From the NCBI GenBank assembly GCA_023512835.1, contig CM042084.1, forward strand, positions 57,218,793 to 57,282,792: DNA of 64,000 nucleotides, in the 5' to 3' direction. The position numbers and the translations under genes were made by a program. This DNA comes from Taxillus chinensis. Its lineage: Eukaryota; Streptophyta; Magnoliopsida; Santalales; Loranthaceae. The notes beneath the pieces were generated by a model. It saw nothing but the letters and a program-made list of their open reading frames with translations. It was not told where the DNA came from and made no database searches. Each line of letters opens with the position of its first letter. Position 1 is the stretch's first letter. Shown piece by piece: positions 47,554 through 59,380 of this stretch.

Positions 47554-48650
47554 AGAGAGAAGGTGAAGGTTAAGGTTCGAAGGGGGCAGAGAAAATGAAT
47601 GAGTGTCAATGCCGAAGGTTTAAGGTTTTGAATATGGCAAAGGTATGCGTGTTTATAACCCCCTTGATACATAGAAAGAACTAAGTATCAGGTGAGGTTA
47701 TAAGTCTAATGCGTACCTCTGAAAACGATATCATTTCAATGAGTGTACTTTAACCTTTTGTAATATTTTAAAGAAATGTGTATCGAGACGGTTCATTAAA
47801 CAAAACATCAAGACAATTCTTTGAACAAGTCAATGATACTAAAGATCCAAGGATGTTTATCATTATTCAGCAATGAGCATCAAGACTATCTTTGAAAGAT
47901 CTTATTCGAATAACACATTTTAAAGATAGATTTGACAGTGAATTCACAACAATCAAGTTATCAATAAAGATGGTTCAAATAGAACATTCGATGACTCTCT
48001 TGAAGAAGATAATACAACTGTCGTGAACTTCAAATCCTTAATAAATATAACAGTTTCGAAGAATACATTCAATGAAGGATTCAGATAATGTTTCGAAGAA
48101 TACATTTGATATTGTCTGTTCTTCTCTTAAATAATACTTAACAAACAGATTAGTACCATACTTGCATTAGAAGTAATGCAATAAGTGATGCATGATCAAT
48201 GAATGGTTTCAACAAGAGTTTTGTCAGTTGAGAATCACAAATGTTTCACATACAATATTCAAAATTGATTATCAAGTTGAAAAACTCAAATATATAGAAT
48301 TAATATCTATAGAAAGTTTCATAGGATGATCAATTCAACTTTGTTAATATAGCATACATATCACTCAGAAAATCTTATAGTCATGAATTAAAACTTTATG
48401 CTATCCTATTTACCCTTACATGGATCGAAAAGGGCCTCACTCAAGTGAAACCTCACCCACTCACGCTCAGGTAACTCAGAGAATAAGATGTACCGGCTGT
48501 ACTTATTGTGATGATCACATGACCATTCTTAACTTCCATAGACCAAAGTTCAACAATGTCAATTTGAATTATCAGTTAACTGCAGATATCAAGCTTGTCA
48601 GAAGTATGTCTGTGCTAACATTTTAATCTTTTCTTTTGAATAAATGTTGT
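47554..48650 (-). other. upstream spacer of element C, truncated before pol
   Basis: In element orientation this corresponds to the pol to third-ORF spacer of A and B. It holds a direct repeat tttcgaagaatacatt (near 48053 and 48090). No gag or pol follows before host DNA, and no 5' LTR is visible, so element C lacks its 5' part. The exact edge is uncertain (48620-48760). The plus-strand ORF at 48420 with a CTGCTYC string has no supported function. Confidence 0.5.
47652..47657 (-). promoter_or_regulatory. putative internal TATA box for C third ORF
   Basis: TATAAA on the minus strand, in ggggttataaacacg, 99-104 bp before the ATG at 47553. Position matches the TATA strings of A and B though the flanking sequence is diverged. 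Confidence 0.5.
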
Positions 48651-49423
48651 GGAAGGAGTTTACAAATGAAAAACTTGAAAGGCTTTCCTATGAATATAAA
48701 GACACAATTGATGACTATGAGAAAATAGAAAGAATGATACTTTTATAATAGAAGGGTGGGGGCGATGGAAGAGCTCGCTGGGGGGAGGGGAGGCAGCGGT
48801 GCGGCGGCTTCTTTGTGCAGGGGAGCGGGTGTGAGGGGTGAGACGGGGAGAGAGAAAGTTAAAATTTTAAATAAATTAAAATTTTAATTAAAATAGTAAA
48901 AGTTTGAGGAGCCTATTATCTTATGTTGTAAAATTAAACTAGCTATAATTTATAAAAAATAATATTTAGCTAAATTATAACTAAATTTTGGTGATGCCAC
49001 TATGAAAAATTACTTAACCCAACTTGAAGAAGAAATAAATACTCTCACTTGTAATTATATTTTTCAATACAAATTCAATTCAAATCTATTACAAGAAGGA
49101 AATTTTCTTTGCTCTCTTCTTTATTTTAATTTTTCTTTTCATAAATTTTAGTTTTGCTTTCAAAAGTTAAATTAGGATAGCGGTCATATAAAATAAAATT
49201 GATGGAAGGGCAAAATTAGCTCACTAGAAAAAGGAATGCAATTTATGTATTTTCGTTTTTTTTATACACGTTAAATTTAAATAATTATAAAATAAATTAT
49301 TTTCGCAATATATTATTATTATGTAAAATTATAGACAGAAATTTGACGTAGTCCAACTCCAATCCAATTTTCAAAGTCCCAGCACGTGCCTGTGTTTGAC
49401 GACGGATGTTCTCGGATTAGGAC

Positions 49424-49424
<1 letters not shown>
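48651..49424. other. upstream region of the CIPK gene
   Basis: A short GC-rich patch (48755-48860, ggggg and gcggcggc runs) is followed by AT-rich DNA to 49380. No gene is recognised. This is the distal promoter area of the kinase gene. Confidence 0.5.
49383..49388. promoter_or_regulatory. G-box CACGTG
   Basis: Palindromic CACGTG in agcacgtgcc, about 780 bp before the kinase ATG. G-boxes bind bZIP/bHLH factors and often mediate ABA or light responses. A single 6-mer is weak evidence. Confidence 0.3.

Positions 49425-49483
<59 letters not shown>
49425..49483. repeat. (AAT)n microsatellite
   Basis: A near-perfect aat trinucleotide run of about 59 bp. It yields a poly-Ile ORF that is not a gene. 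Confidence 0.95.
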
Positions 49484-49486
<3 letters not shown>

Positions 49487-50138
49487 TAAAAACGACACAT
49501 TGTCAGGATCCCAGGGTCGTGCCAGTATTCATATCCCATACAAAATTAACTTTTGCGTGTAATAGATATGAATACGCCCCGCCCCGCACCTCCCCCTGGA
49601 AAACCATTCCCCCCAATCCCACCTGCACCCAAAACATCCAATCCAAATCCGCATATTCTCTCAAAACTCGCTCGCCAATTCCGAATTCAAAATTGGATTG
49701 CCGTCCTCCAACACCTGTGCCCCCACCTAGTCAGAGACCGAGACCCAAGATCCAAGATCAAATCGTGGATCGAGCTGCTCTCTCGGCGATTGCGAGCGAA
49801 TCTGCCGAGGTTTCTCATTCCTCTCTCATCACTTCTGCGTTCAGAATGGTTGCGATTTCAGCTTCTTCGTTCCACTGCTAGCGATGCCGGATTCGTGTTT
49901 CGTCGATTCGATTATCGGAAAAGAGAGTTTAGGCTGTTGATCTTCCCAGGATTGTCGATTGACTCCATCCCAGGGCTTGTGTGTGGTAGCGTCTGTGATT
50001 GATTGAAGAGCGAAGATGAGTGTCACCAAGTCTCGGGTGTGGCAACCGTGTAAGAAGAAGAGATTTTCACGCCTTTGACAGGTACAGGGATTCGCATACA
50101 CAGATTATCACAGATCTACATCAAGGCACACACAATCA

Positions 50139-50162
50139 GAGAGAGAGAGAGAGAGAGAGAGA
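50139..50162 (+). repeat. (GA)n in the 5' leader of the CIPK gene
   Basis: A GA dinucleotide run ending seven bases before the ATG. GA/CT tracts in plant leaders are common GAGA-factor targets. The 5' UTR start and any leader intron are not determinable here. Confidence 0.8.
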
Positions 50163-50168
50163 TCAAAG

Positions 50169-53100
50169 ATGGCGGCTTCTTCTCGGTCTGGAATGGGCAA
50201 CAGTCGCACGCGGGTGGGAAAGTATGAGCTGGGAAGGACGCTTGGGGAAGGAACTTTTGCAAAGGTGAAATTCGCGCGACATGTCGACACGGGAGAGAGC
50301 GTTGCCATTAAGGTTCTCGACAAAGAGAAGGTTCTGAAGCATAAAATGATCACTCAGGTACACCGATTGATTGACCTGTTGCTGGATATCTCACAGTTTG
50401 CCACCTTTCTCCTCGCCCTCCTAGTGATTGCTTATAGCTGGAGTATAGTCACTAATGGGGTGTGTGTATGTTTCGTTGGGTTCTACAGATTAAACGCGAA
50501 ATTGCGACCATGAAGTTAATTCGGCACCCAAATGTTATCCGCATGTATGAGGTTAGAACTTAGAAGTCATTTGTGTATAATCGTGTTTTATTTTATGTAA
50601 ATAAAGTCGCATGATGCGGTCTATGATTTGTTTAGTACATACTCACTTTTGTTTTTTATTTATAAACTTGTGTTTATGTACGAGAAATGATGAAATAAGT
50701 TGCCCCAAAAAATTTCGACATATGTTTATTTACACCAATAAGCTCCCACAAGCGCCTCCGATGCTGCTGCATATATTTTTAATTTATTTGACTAAATCTA
50801 TATCAATGATGAAAGACTTGTCTATTAAGTGCTGCATCTAAGCACCTGTTTGGCAGAGTTTATTAAATGTGCGTATACTTATGGCTCTTTTAAATGAAGG
50901 AGTTTATGACCTTTTTTATAAGTATATAATATAAGAGTGTTTGGATAGTAAAGGACTTATGACATATAAGTAGTTTAACTTTTAAAAACTATACATAAAT
51001 TATAAGCCAATGTCAAACACTATAGAAATAGATGACTCTAATGAATGGTTGGTTAGGCGAATGCATGGAGAGTTTGATGAGGATGATGATGATCTTATTT
51101 TTGAGGATAATTCCTTGACATGGAGTGATGTTACTAAGTTGGTGAGAGTAGGTTTTATATAAGAATCTTATATCGAAAATACGTACAGAAGCGCCGCCTC
51201 AATATGACGCCTTGGTAGCCAGTCGTACAGAGGCAGACACTCTGAGCTGGAGAACGAGCGACGCCCGTTCTGGGCGGTCGAGGTGGCCGCCTCGCCGTCG
51301 GTACGACCGCCTCATAGTCGGTACGGGTTGAGGCAGCAGAGGACGCTTGTTAAAAAAATGACGTATAAAATACCTCGCTACCCTCTCGCAAACGCACCCT
51401 CTACTCTAGCTATCCGACGATGCAACCGCTACCCTTTCCATCGATGATATGTCGCCTCACCCAATGCCTCGCCTGACGACGCTCCTTCTCCGTCGCTTGG
51501 CCCGACGCCTTGTCTCGCCTCCCCCGATGCCTCGCCTGACGTTTGTTCTTTAAGGTTGAGGCGCCCGCCTCAACCGTACTGAGGCGCCCGCCTCAACCGT
51601 ACTGAGGCGCCCATATATCCGTACAGCTTTTGGCCGTACCGTTTCCGCCTCATCAAGCTAAAGGAACACACCAAGAGTAGGTCCTTTTACCTCTAGCAGT
51701 TTTAAAGTAGGCCGTTTTACCTCTAGCAGCTTTAAGTATTCTATATCAACACTAATTCTAATGGATTAGGAAGTAGAGGCAAATTCTTAAGAAACAAAAT
51801 AAAAAGATGTTGAGGGTTACAAATCTAATGATGGCGAGGATGATGATGATGATGTTTTGATTCCTTATAAGTATTGACAATTGAGTTTAGAAGTTTATTC
51901 TTTTGAACTTTTATGCTTTAAACTTTTGAGTTGTAATTTAACATTTGAGTAGTTTGCTATAATTGCGAGTATTCACTTATGTATGATTAAATTAATTTGT
52001 TTATTTTATTGGCATCTAATAAAGTATTTTAGAATTATTTTAATAAAAATATGCGCTGCCTGTAATTTTTTTGCGCCTTGTGCATAGGCCCTTAGAGACC
52101 TTTGCACCTTGAGTGTGCCTTTAATAGCTATGTTTATATGCAGGTGAAATGACCAATAAGGGTATATACTTTTGCTAAATTAAAAGTTAACTTATAAGAC
52201 ATAAACACTCTCACCTTTGCTTATGGCTTATAAGTAATTTTTAACTTAAAAAATAAACATAAGGTTACAAAATACTTTCAAAAACAACAATTTTGAATTA
52301 TAAGCACCTATATGCAGCTTATAAGTCCAATCAAACAGGCTCTAAGCCTACACAATCTAGCTCTCGTTTTAGTGACTCATTTATTCTTTACTGGGTTCAG
52401 GTGATGGCTAGCAAGACAAAAATATACATTGTTTTGGAATTTGTGACTGGCGGTGAACTTTTTGACAAAGTTGTAAGATAATATGCTATATCTCTGTTTT
52501 GAAATCAAATTTTTTTGCATGTTCAAAACATCGAGGCATATGTTTTGTTAATTGTTTGTTGATCAGGCTAGTAAAGGGAGGCTAAAAGAAGACGAAGCAA
52601 GAAGGTATTTTCAACAGCTCATTAATGCTGTGGATTACTGTCACAGCAGGGGCGTTTCCCATAGAGACCTGAAGGTGAGGTAGATAACATATTCTGTTAA
52701 TTTTTGTCTTCCGTTTAGTTTGGCTTTTTGGTTATAACCGCTTAATTTGGGAGTTTTAAGCCTTTAATGGTTTGTAAATTTTGTTATTGATGGTGATTTT
52801 ATTTCAGCCTGAGAATCTTCTTTTAGATGCAAATGGAATTCTTAAAGTTTCAGATTTTGGATTGAGTGCGCTACCACAACAAGTTCGAGTAAGTGCCACT
52901 CTTTTTACACACAGTTCATTATTATTGGTCAATTTATCCTTTTGCAGTCAACCTATCTATACATGCTCAATAGCACTACTATGGGGGATCAAATGCCTAA
53001 AAATGCTATAGATATAGAATTTCAGAGATTCACTGGCCTGGTGCTGTGGACTGTGCTGTCAGCTTTCAACATCCTATATGCAATAATTATTCTTGGATTG

Positions 53101-54792
53101 CACTTGACAAAGTTATATTGTTGGCTCCGTAAAGTTGTCTTCAAACCATTCTCCATATGTTTTAAGAAAAAAATAATTAGTCTTAGGCAGAATAAAAACA
53201 TTTTTTTGTTATAACATGTATATGCCTTTTTATAACAGCAATCTCTTATTTGTAAGTGTGTACATATATGTTCTTGCTTGTACAATGCTGAGTTTCTTGT
53301 CTAGTTTCTTGCTTATTGAGCACTGTGATTCTTTACTATTTTTTTCATCAGGATGATGGTTTGCTTCACACGACATGTGGAACACCAAATTATGTGGCCC
53401 CAGAGGTAAATTAGGTTGTAGTGGAACTTAATTATTTTTCCACATACCTCTTTTTTCCTATTACTTTAGTGTTTGTTTTTCTAGGTGATAAACAACAAAG
53501 GGTATGATGGAGCTAAGGCTGATTTGTGGTCTTGTGGCGTTATCCTTTTTGTCCTTATGGCAGGCTACCTTCCATTCGAAGAATCCAACCTTATGGCCTT
53601 GTACAAAAGGGTAGTTTTATTGCTCTCTCTCTCTCTCTCATGATGCTATGTCAAGTACATTGTAAAAAACTGATTTATAATTTTATAATATAGCAAAATC
53701 AATATCCAAAATTGGCTGTATGACGGATGCAGATATTTAAGGCAGAATTTACATTTCCTCCATGGTTCTCTTCAAGTGCAAAGAAACTAATTAAAAGGAT
53801 CCTTGAACCTAATCCTTCAATGGTATGGCTGCTTGTTCCACCACCACCATTATTATATAATCTTGTTTGACATGAAATTATGCTTCCTCCCATTTTAGTA
53901 TTTAGCACCATTCTAAGAAGAGCGCATAGGAACTTTGTTGGTTCTTAACGTTATTTTAGCTGGGCACTGGGGCTTCTCCAATTATTTAGAAATCATGAAA
54001 TAACTGTATTATTTAATTGCGTGAAACAGCGGATTACATTTGCTGAGGTTATCGAGAATGAATGGTTTAAAAAAGGATATCAGCCACCAACTTTTGAGCA
54101 GGCTTGTGTTTCTCTTGATGATTTAGATGACATTTTCAATGAATCTGGGGTATGATTTGGCTTGACAATTGTTTGTACCGTGATATTCTTGACCATTAAT
54201 TAAGAACATTGGAATGGTTAGGTTTTTTTTTTTTTTTTTGACTAGATGTTCCTCTTGGTATCCAGGATTCTCGAAACCTTGTAGTTGAGAGGCGTGAAAA
54301 TAGACTGCCAATGCCTGGTACAATGAATGCTTTTGAACTGATCTCCACTTCCCAGGGGCTTAATCTCAGTAGTCTTTTTGAAAAGCAAATGGTATGTCAG
54401 TTACTGAAAATATTGATTTATATCTCTGGACTATTAGTCTTATCTTTAAGTTATTTTAAACTTTCATATCTATTAATAACTTTTTGTAGCATTACAAAGT
54501 TCATGAATATGTTGGTTTGTTCTTTTAGATGTGTTTTTTTCTTCCCTAGGATACTGTGTAATACTTGCAGCGTGCACATAAATGTGCATAAATATATCCT
54601 TGGATTTATTGTGATATTAATCCATTCAAATAAAATAAAATAAAATTGAAGCTTTTGACGAACCCATGTGTGCAGGGACTTGTAAAACGGGAGACTAGAT
54701 TTACATCCAAGTGTTCTGCAAATGAAATTATTTCCAGAATTGAGGAAGCTGCTGCACCATTAGGTTTTGGTGTAAAGAAAAACAACTACAAG
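50169..54792 (+). CDS. CIPK23: CBL-interacting protein kinase (CIPK23-like), 3' exons not found
   Basis: SnRK3 Ser/Thr kinase that binds calcium-loaded CBL sensors and phosphorylates transporters such as AKT1 and NRT1.1 at the membrane. Eleven exons, all phase 0: 50169-50357, 50489-50551, 52401-52472, 52567-52674, 52808-52888, 53352-53405, 53485-53610, 53733-53822, 54030-54149, 54266-54391, 54676-54792, totalling 382 codons. Visible: GEGTFAKV (26-33), ATP Lys48, HRD (140-142), DFG (160-162), APE (187-189), the NAF motif MNAFELIS (NAF 322-324) for CBL binding, and the start of the PPI domain (from 344). The pattern matches CIPK23 best. About 80-100 C-terminal residues expected after NNYK are absent: no exon 12 is visible between 54793 and 64000, which is filled with transposons. 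Either intron 11 exceeds 9.2 kb or the gene is truncated. Kinase residues are intact and no frame breaks occur. Confidence 0.93.
51030..52132 (+). pseudogene. hAT-like transposase C-terminal remnant and 3' terminus
   Basis: Reads [21 protein letters not shown] then [10 protein letters not shown] (51030-51150), and after an insertion an acidic tail, [13 protein letters not shown], stop (about 51875). The style is that of plant hAT/DUF659 proteins. The sequence ends gtgcctttaatagctatg (52132), which reversed is catagctattaaaggcac, the same TIR as the element at 61799. The 5' part is missing. Confidence 0.45.
51171..51660. mobile_element. GAGGCGC-rich insertion in the hAT remnant
   Basis: Splits the transposase remnant. 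It starts near cgaaaatacgtacagaagcgc and contains a 23-bp unit (gaggcgcccgcctca then accgtact) at 51558-51580 and 51581-51603 with a partial third copy. The insertion at 60520-61425 has a similar left end and the same gaggcgcc-(n)-ccgtac motif, so the two are relatives. Confidence 0.5.
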
Positions 54793-54957
54793 GTAAAATG
54801 CACTTCATCTTTCAATTGCTCACCCTTTTGTGTTTGTATTCTTTGTTTGTTTTTTGTGGTTTTGATATTTGGCATTTTGCAAGAGTTTTTACTTTTTACT
54901 CATCAACAAATTTTGTTCATGGACATAAAAAGAACGTATTTGTTGATGATGCATGTC

Positions 54958-57425
54958 TTTTTTTAATAAGTAAAAGATAGTATATTAAAGAAAGGATGAG
55001 AAACAAGGAAATTGAGTAGGAGATAAACTGACCCAATAAAAAAGCTCAAAACACATTACAATAAAATCAGGCCAAAAACAAAGCCTAAAAATAGGCAAGG
55101 GAGAGGAACCCCTACAAACTGACTACCTCAGCCTAGAAGGCCGAGATATTTCGACATCATAATTAATCTAAGAGGTGAGCCTTTTGAGCTCCTGCACCCT
55201 TCTAGAGCCGGTGCCTCCAAACGGCCGAGAAGACAAGGATTCCTTTTGGGCTTGATGCCGAGCTTCGATATCCCGCAACAAATCAGAGGGGTCAAAGCCC
55301 TCGCATGTCACCCCTAACACCGCGCCAATGGGTTTGTGGGCTCGTAACTACTCCGGCTCCAAAGTTACCTCAGTCGGACAACCGGAGACACACGCAAGGG
55401 GATGAGACTCCTCATCGAGAGCAGCAACTAGCGGGCCAGCAGCAGGCTGAACAGCGAGGCCATCCAGCGGAAGCTCCTTAGCCGTCGTAGCATCATCGTC
55501 CCAGCAGATAGAAGGAACTAGGTCAAAATCCGGCCAAGGACAAATAGGCTGCTGGGGAAAACAAGCCACAGCCAAAGAGGACACACTGCTAGAGTGGATG
55601 ATCAAACTCCGATCTGCAACAAGAGGGTCAGAAACCAGGCCGTCGGAAGAGAAGGGGAGGCCGGGAAGATCGGTGGACATGGGATGCGATGGGACCGTGG
55701 GAGAGGAGCTAGACAGGGGCGGTGGCTGAGTGGGAGACAAGATGGCGAACGAGGAGGCATTTGGGGCGGCACTGGGGTAGGGTTGCGAGTGGTGTGGGGG
55801 GTGAAGAAAAGAAGGGAGGAGAAGGGCTGAGGGTGGGAGATGCAGGCTTAAGAGGTGGAGGAGGTGAGGGCGAGAAGGGAGATGGGCTGATGGTGGGAGA
55901 GGCGGGCTTAAGTGGTGGGGGGAGGGGAGGGCGAGAAGGGAAATGGGCCTGAGGGGTTATGGGGCGTGGGAGGATGAGGGTTTAAGAGGGGAGGATGTGG
56001 GCAGGGAGAGGAAAGGAGGGCGTGGGTGGGTTGGGGAAGGGGGAGGTGGGCCGAAAAGGCTCTGGCCAACTTTGGGGGAAGGTTGGGAAATAAAGGCAAG
56101 GAAGAGGTAGGGTTTGGGGGAGGGGGGGCGGCGGCTGCAGGGGGGGATCAAGGACAGTGTTGGCATCGATGCCACGTGGTTGGTGAGGAGAAGCGATCAA
56201 CGCGGCGCAGAAACAACCTACGAGGCGGTCGGACGCCTCTGTCCCGAGGCAGGCAATGGCCACGAGAGTCAAGCTGGCAGGCTGGATACTGCAGGGAAGA
56301 TTCAGAAAGGCTTGTGCGTCGGCCAACAATGCAAATGCTGAGGCCGCCTGACGAGGTGACGCCAGCGACACCAACCGGGCGCCAGGTGATGCTGGCGGGG
56401 AGAGCCTAGCCGGAGGGAGCGCGGTTGGACGGCTAGCCGGAGGAGAGGCCGGCGCAAGAGGAGAGGCCGAGCGTCCCGCCAGAGGAGGTGCAGATCTGGC
56501 CAGAGGCGACACAAGCTCTGAAGAATCCGAATCGTAGGGCAATAGGGGAACCAACACCTCTGCGGCAAAGAGACAATCGCCGGAGACACATCCGAGCCGA
56601 CAGGGGCCGCAACAAGGGCTGGGGCAAGATCAGGACGCGCGGGACGATATGCCAGCAACTGGTGGTACCGGACAACCTAAAAAAATCCAGTGGATGACCC
56701 AATCCATATAGTGGAAGGGGGGGAGCGAATGTCCAATTCTTGCAAAAATGGGCCTCGTTCGGGTGAGCAAGCGTGGTGGTGGGCAAATCCATGGCCCATA
56801 AAGTACCAAAGGAAAAAGCAATAGGCCGAAGTAAATCGGGATGAAAAAATTACAACGGGAGGCGGGGAAGAGAGATCCAGATGGGAGTCAAATGTTCACC
56901 ATTGGTAAGATCATCACTGGCTACCCAACGGAAGATCCGGTAAGGAAATAAAAGAACGAAATAGGAGGGCCTAGAAAAAAAGTGAAAATGATCCTCTTTC
57001 AAATCAAAGCACATCATGAGAGTATCAGAGGCCAAGAGGTCAACGACAAAGTCGCCGGAAAAGTGCTCATTTTCAAAGTAGTGTTGGTGGGAGTGAAGCT
57101 GTAGCCTGCCGTAGAAGAACTTCAACAACACCGTGAACGAAAAATCCCGGGTAGAATGAGTAAGATCATTCGTCGGGAAAATAATGGCCGAAAGACCCTC
57201 ACTCACCCCAAAAGAAGGGGAAGAAGAGAAATGATTGAAGGAAAGACGATTTGGTGGAGGCATAAGCCTTGATGCTCAGGTGACTGGAAAGAGCAGGGAG
57301 AGGAGTACCGGCGGGCAGCCGGAAGAGGGTGCCATCACGACAGCTGCTGGAGGGATACCAGAGAGACATTAGGAAAAAAGGAGGGTAGAGAGAAAGGAGA
57401 GCTAGAGAGGGGAAAACATTACATG
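54958..57425 (-). mobile_element. LINE derivative with ORF1 only
   Basis: On the minus strand the 5' end lies near 57425 (ctctctagctctcc leader) and the 3' end near 54958 (ttttacttattaaaaaaa, the usual plant LINE tail). ORF1 shows a DUF4283-type RNA-binding region: FSGDFVVDLLASDTLMMCFD, YRIFRWVASDDLTNGEHLT and WISLPRLPL (57263-56850), then TLWAMDLPTTTLA in another frame. A Pro-rich tail (56557-55350) leads to a 3' ORF1 end with RRVQELKRLTS. No endonuclease or RT lies between this and the tail. Flanks share gatgat...catg strings, a possible TSD. Frameshifts are present. Confidence 0.7.
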
Positions 57426-57594
57426 CCACGATGATTTACATGACACATGTTATCTAGTTTATGTATATGCAATAATAAATCAGTATTTTAGCGTGGATGG
57501 ACCATAAGTATGCATCACATGTAGCACGCGTGCGACGAAGGGTGACTTGATGGCAATTGTCGCTTCATGGTTGTGACATGGGGTCGCTCGCTGC
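57426..57594. other. short flank, possible host intron sequence
   Basis: 169 bp between the LINE derivative and the next element. If the kinase gene continues, this may be true intron 11 sequence. No exon is visible. Confidence 0.3.
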
Positions 57595-58743
57595 CATGGT
57601 TTGCGGTCGCAATTGCGACAATTATCGTGTTGTGGTTACGAACGTTGCGTTGTATCTCGTGTGAGATACAATCACAGAAAAATTAAAAATATCAGACAAT
57701 CACATTTGAATCATTAAATAATATAAATATATGATTTAAATAACATAATTTGAGTTATATTAAAAAAGTGCTAGCGCATAAATATAAAAATATCATAATT
57801 AAGTTATATAAAAAATGACTTGTAATAATTATTAATTAGGATGTAAAATTATAAATAAAAATAACTTTTGATATTAATTTAATAATATATAATTAATTAA
57901 GTTAACTAAATGCATTGAAAATTATAATTTAAATTTAAATATTTAATTATCTAATTAATTTATAAAATAAAATAGCTAATCATATTATTAATTATATTTC
58001 ACGTATTATTAATTATTTTTATAAAATTATAATTACGAAGTAATCTTAATTAGTATATATTAATTTTAAATAACTATTAAGCATATATTTAATAATTAAT
58101 ATACATATTTACTTATTAATTATCAATAAATTAAATAAAAAAGTTAGACTAACAAACAATAAATTACTCTAAACAATAAATCAATAAATTAATATATTAC
58201 CTACCTTGCGTGTGTCGATGATAGTGGCAACGAGTAGATGACATTGATAGCGTCGGATGAGAGCAACGGCAACATCAGACAAGGGCGTCAGTAGCGTCAG
58301 CATTAGACGAGGGCATCAGCAGTGAGTAGCGGCAGCATCGGCAGCGAGCAGCTGCAACGAACGATTAGAGATCCACAAATTTGCAAAGAAGAAGGGTCGA
58401 TTGGAGAGAAGGGTCGACCGGGAAAGCTTAAAAAGAAGGAGAAAAGAGGAAGAATAGTCGTGCCTCTTGTGTCGCGTAGCGTCGGTGTCCTCTGGATTTA
58501 CATTGACATGCCTATTTGTGCCTCCTACAAGTTGAGCGTCTCGCGATTTAACCTTGAAATATTGTCTGAGGCACAACAAATACATTGTATTGAGATGAGA
58601 TGTGGCGTATCAGCCGAAAACCCGGCCGAGATGAACGTGTTCTGCCCTTTCGCTATCTCGTTCCTGGATCTTGTATCGCCACCTAGTGATACTTAGTTGA
58701 GACGGCCGAGATACAGACATCTTGGCCGATATTGCGAACCATG
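57595..58743. mobile_element. TIR element, hAT-like, non-autonomous
   Basis: Left catggtttgcggtcgcaat and reversed right catggttcgcaatatcgg form the inverted ends. The 8-bp flanks ctcgctgc (57587-57594) and cttgcttc (58744-58751) match at 6 of 8. The middle is AT-rich (57670-58200), then has gcagcgagcagc-type repeats. No transposase is readable. ORFs on either strand lack domains. Confidence 0.5.
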
Positions 58744-58751
58744 CTTGCTTC

Positions 58752-59380
58752 CTTTGCCGACACTATTCATTCGCCATGTCTTCCAGCTCGCAGTCACTAA
58801 CGTGTTGACATGGCCTCTATTCTGTGCTCCTCCGAGCGTGACTCGCTTATTTCACGATGTGGTTTCGGGCTCTTAGGTGTTGGTTGGGATGTGGTTTTGG
58901 GCTTCGTAGGTGTTCTTCCCCAACACCGACTGTTGTTTCTATTGGGGGCGTGCTGTCCTGGGAGCCACCTCGGTCTTGGCATTTTGAACAAGGTGGGGGC
59001 AGTCGTGGCCCTTCTGATGGGGGAGATACCTAGCTTGTTGGGGTGTGGGAGGGTGTCCCTTAGATCAGGGATGTGGGTATCTGTGTCGACGTCGTCTCTG
59101 GGGATGGTGTGGGAGCTAGGGATATTTTTCCCAAAGCGAGGGTGGTGAATCTGGGGGTTGTTGTCCTTTTTCGGAGGCAGGGGAGGGGGGCTATGAACCT
59201 ATAGGGGTGCTGGTGGTGCACGAGGAGGTCCCTTTGGGTGGGACTGCCTTTGGTGTGCGGCCTCTGATAGCTGCTAGTCTACTTGTAGGCGCATCTGACT
59301 GGGTTCTGCGGTGGCATAAGGCTATGTGGTGTGTTTTTCTTATGAGAAGATGGGTTCAATGGGATTTACTCCTTCGATGG
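58752..59380 (+). other. unrecognised sequence, perhaps 5' part of the following LINE
   Basis: G/T-rich plus-strand sequence with two open stretches (58810-59148 and 59207-59416) that carry no recognisable domain. Position suggests decayed LINE endonuclease or ORF1. Confidence 0.35.

Larger units (their letters stand above)
50842..52342. mobile_element. TIR element in CIPK intron 2 (Harbinger/Tourist-like ends)
   Basis: Left gcacctgtttggcagag, reversed right gagcctgtttgattgg, flanked by TAA on both sides (50839-50841, 52343-52345), the PIF/Harbinger target. Arms are rich in ttataag strings in inverted order. The middle carries other insertions, so most of the 1.85-kb intron is mobile DNA. 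Confidence 0.5.

Noticed and set aside
47700..48300. Possible 5' LTR of element C
   Set aside because: The sequence shares cttcgaa-type strings with the 3' LTR but lacks the tgttaggttcc and gatctgaca ends and does not align along its length.
48420..48626. Short ORF with CTGCTYC motif
   Set aside because: A single CxxC-like string in 68 codons without partner cysteines; it lies in the spacer of element C.
49396..49881. ORF with a poly-Ile run upstream of the kinase
   Set aside because: The run is a translation of the (AAT)n microsatellite, and the rest is out of frame with any known protein.
54793..54980. Extension of kinase exon 11 past 54792
   Set aside because: Reading through gives a hydrophobic low-complexity tail, and a consensus donor lies exactly at the conserved exon end.
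55594..56409. Gly/Arg-rich plus-strand ORFs
   Set aside because: Shadows of the Pro-rich tail of the minus-strand LINE ORF1.
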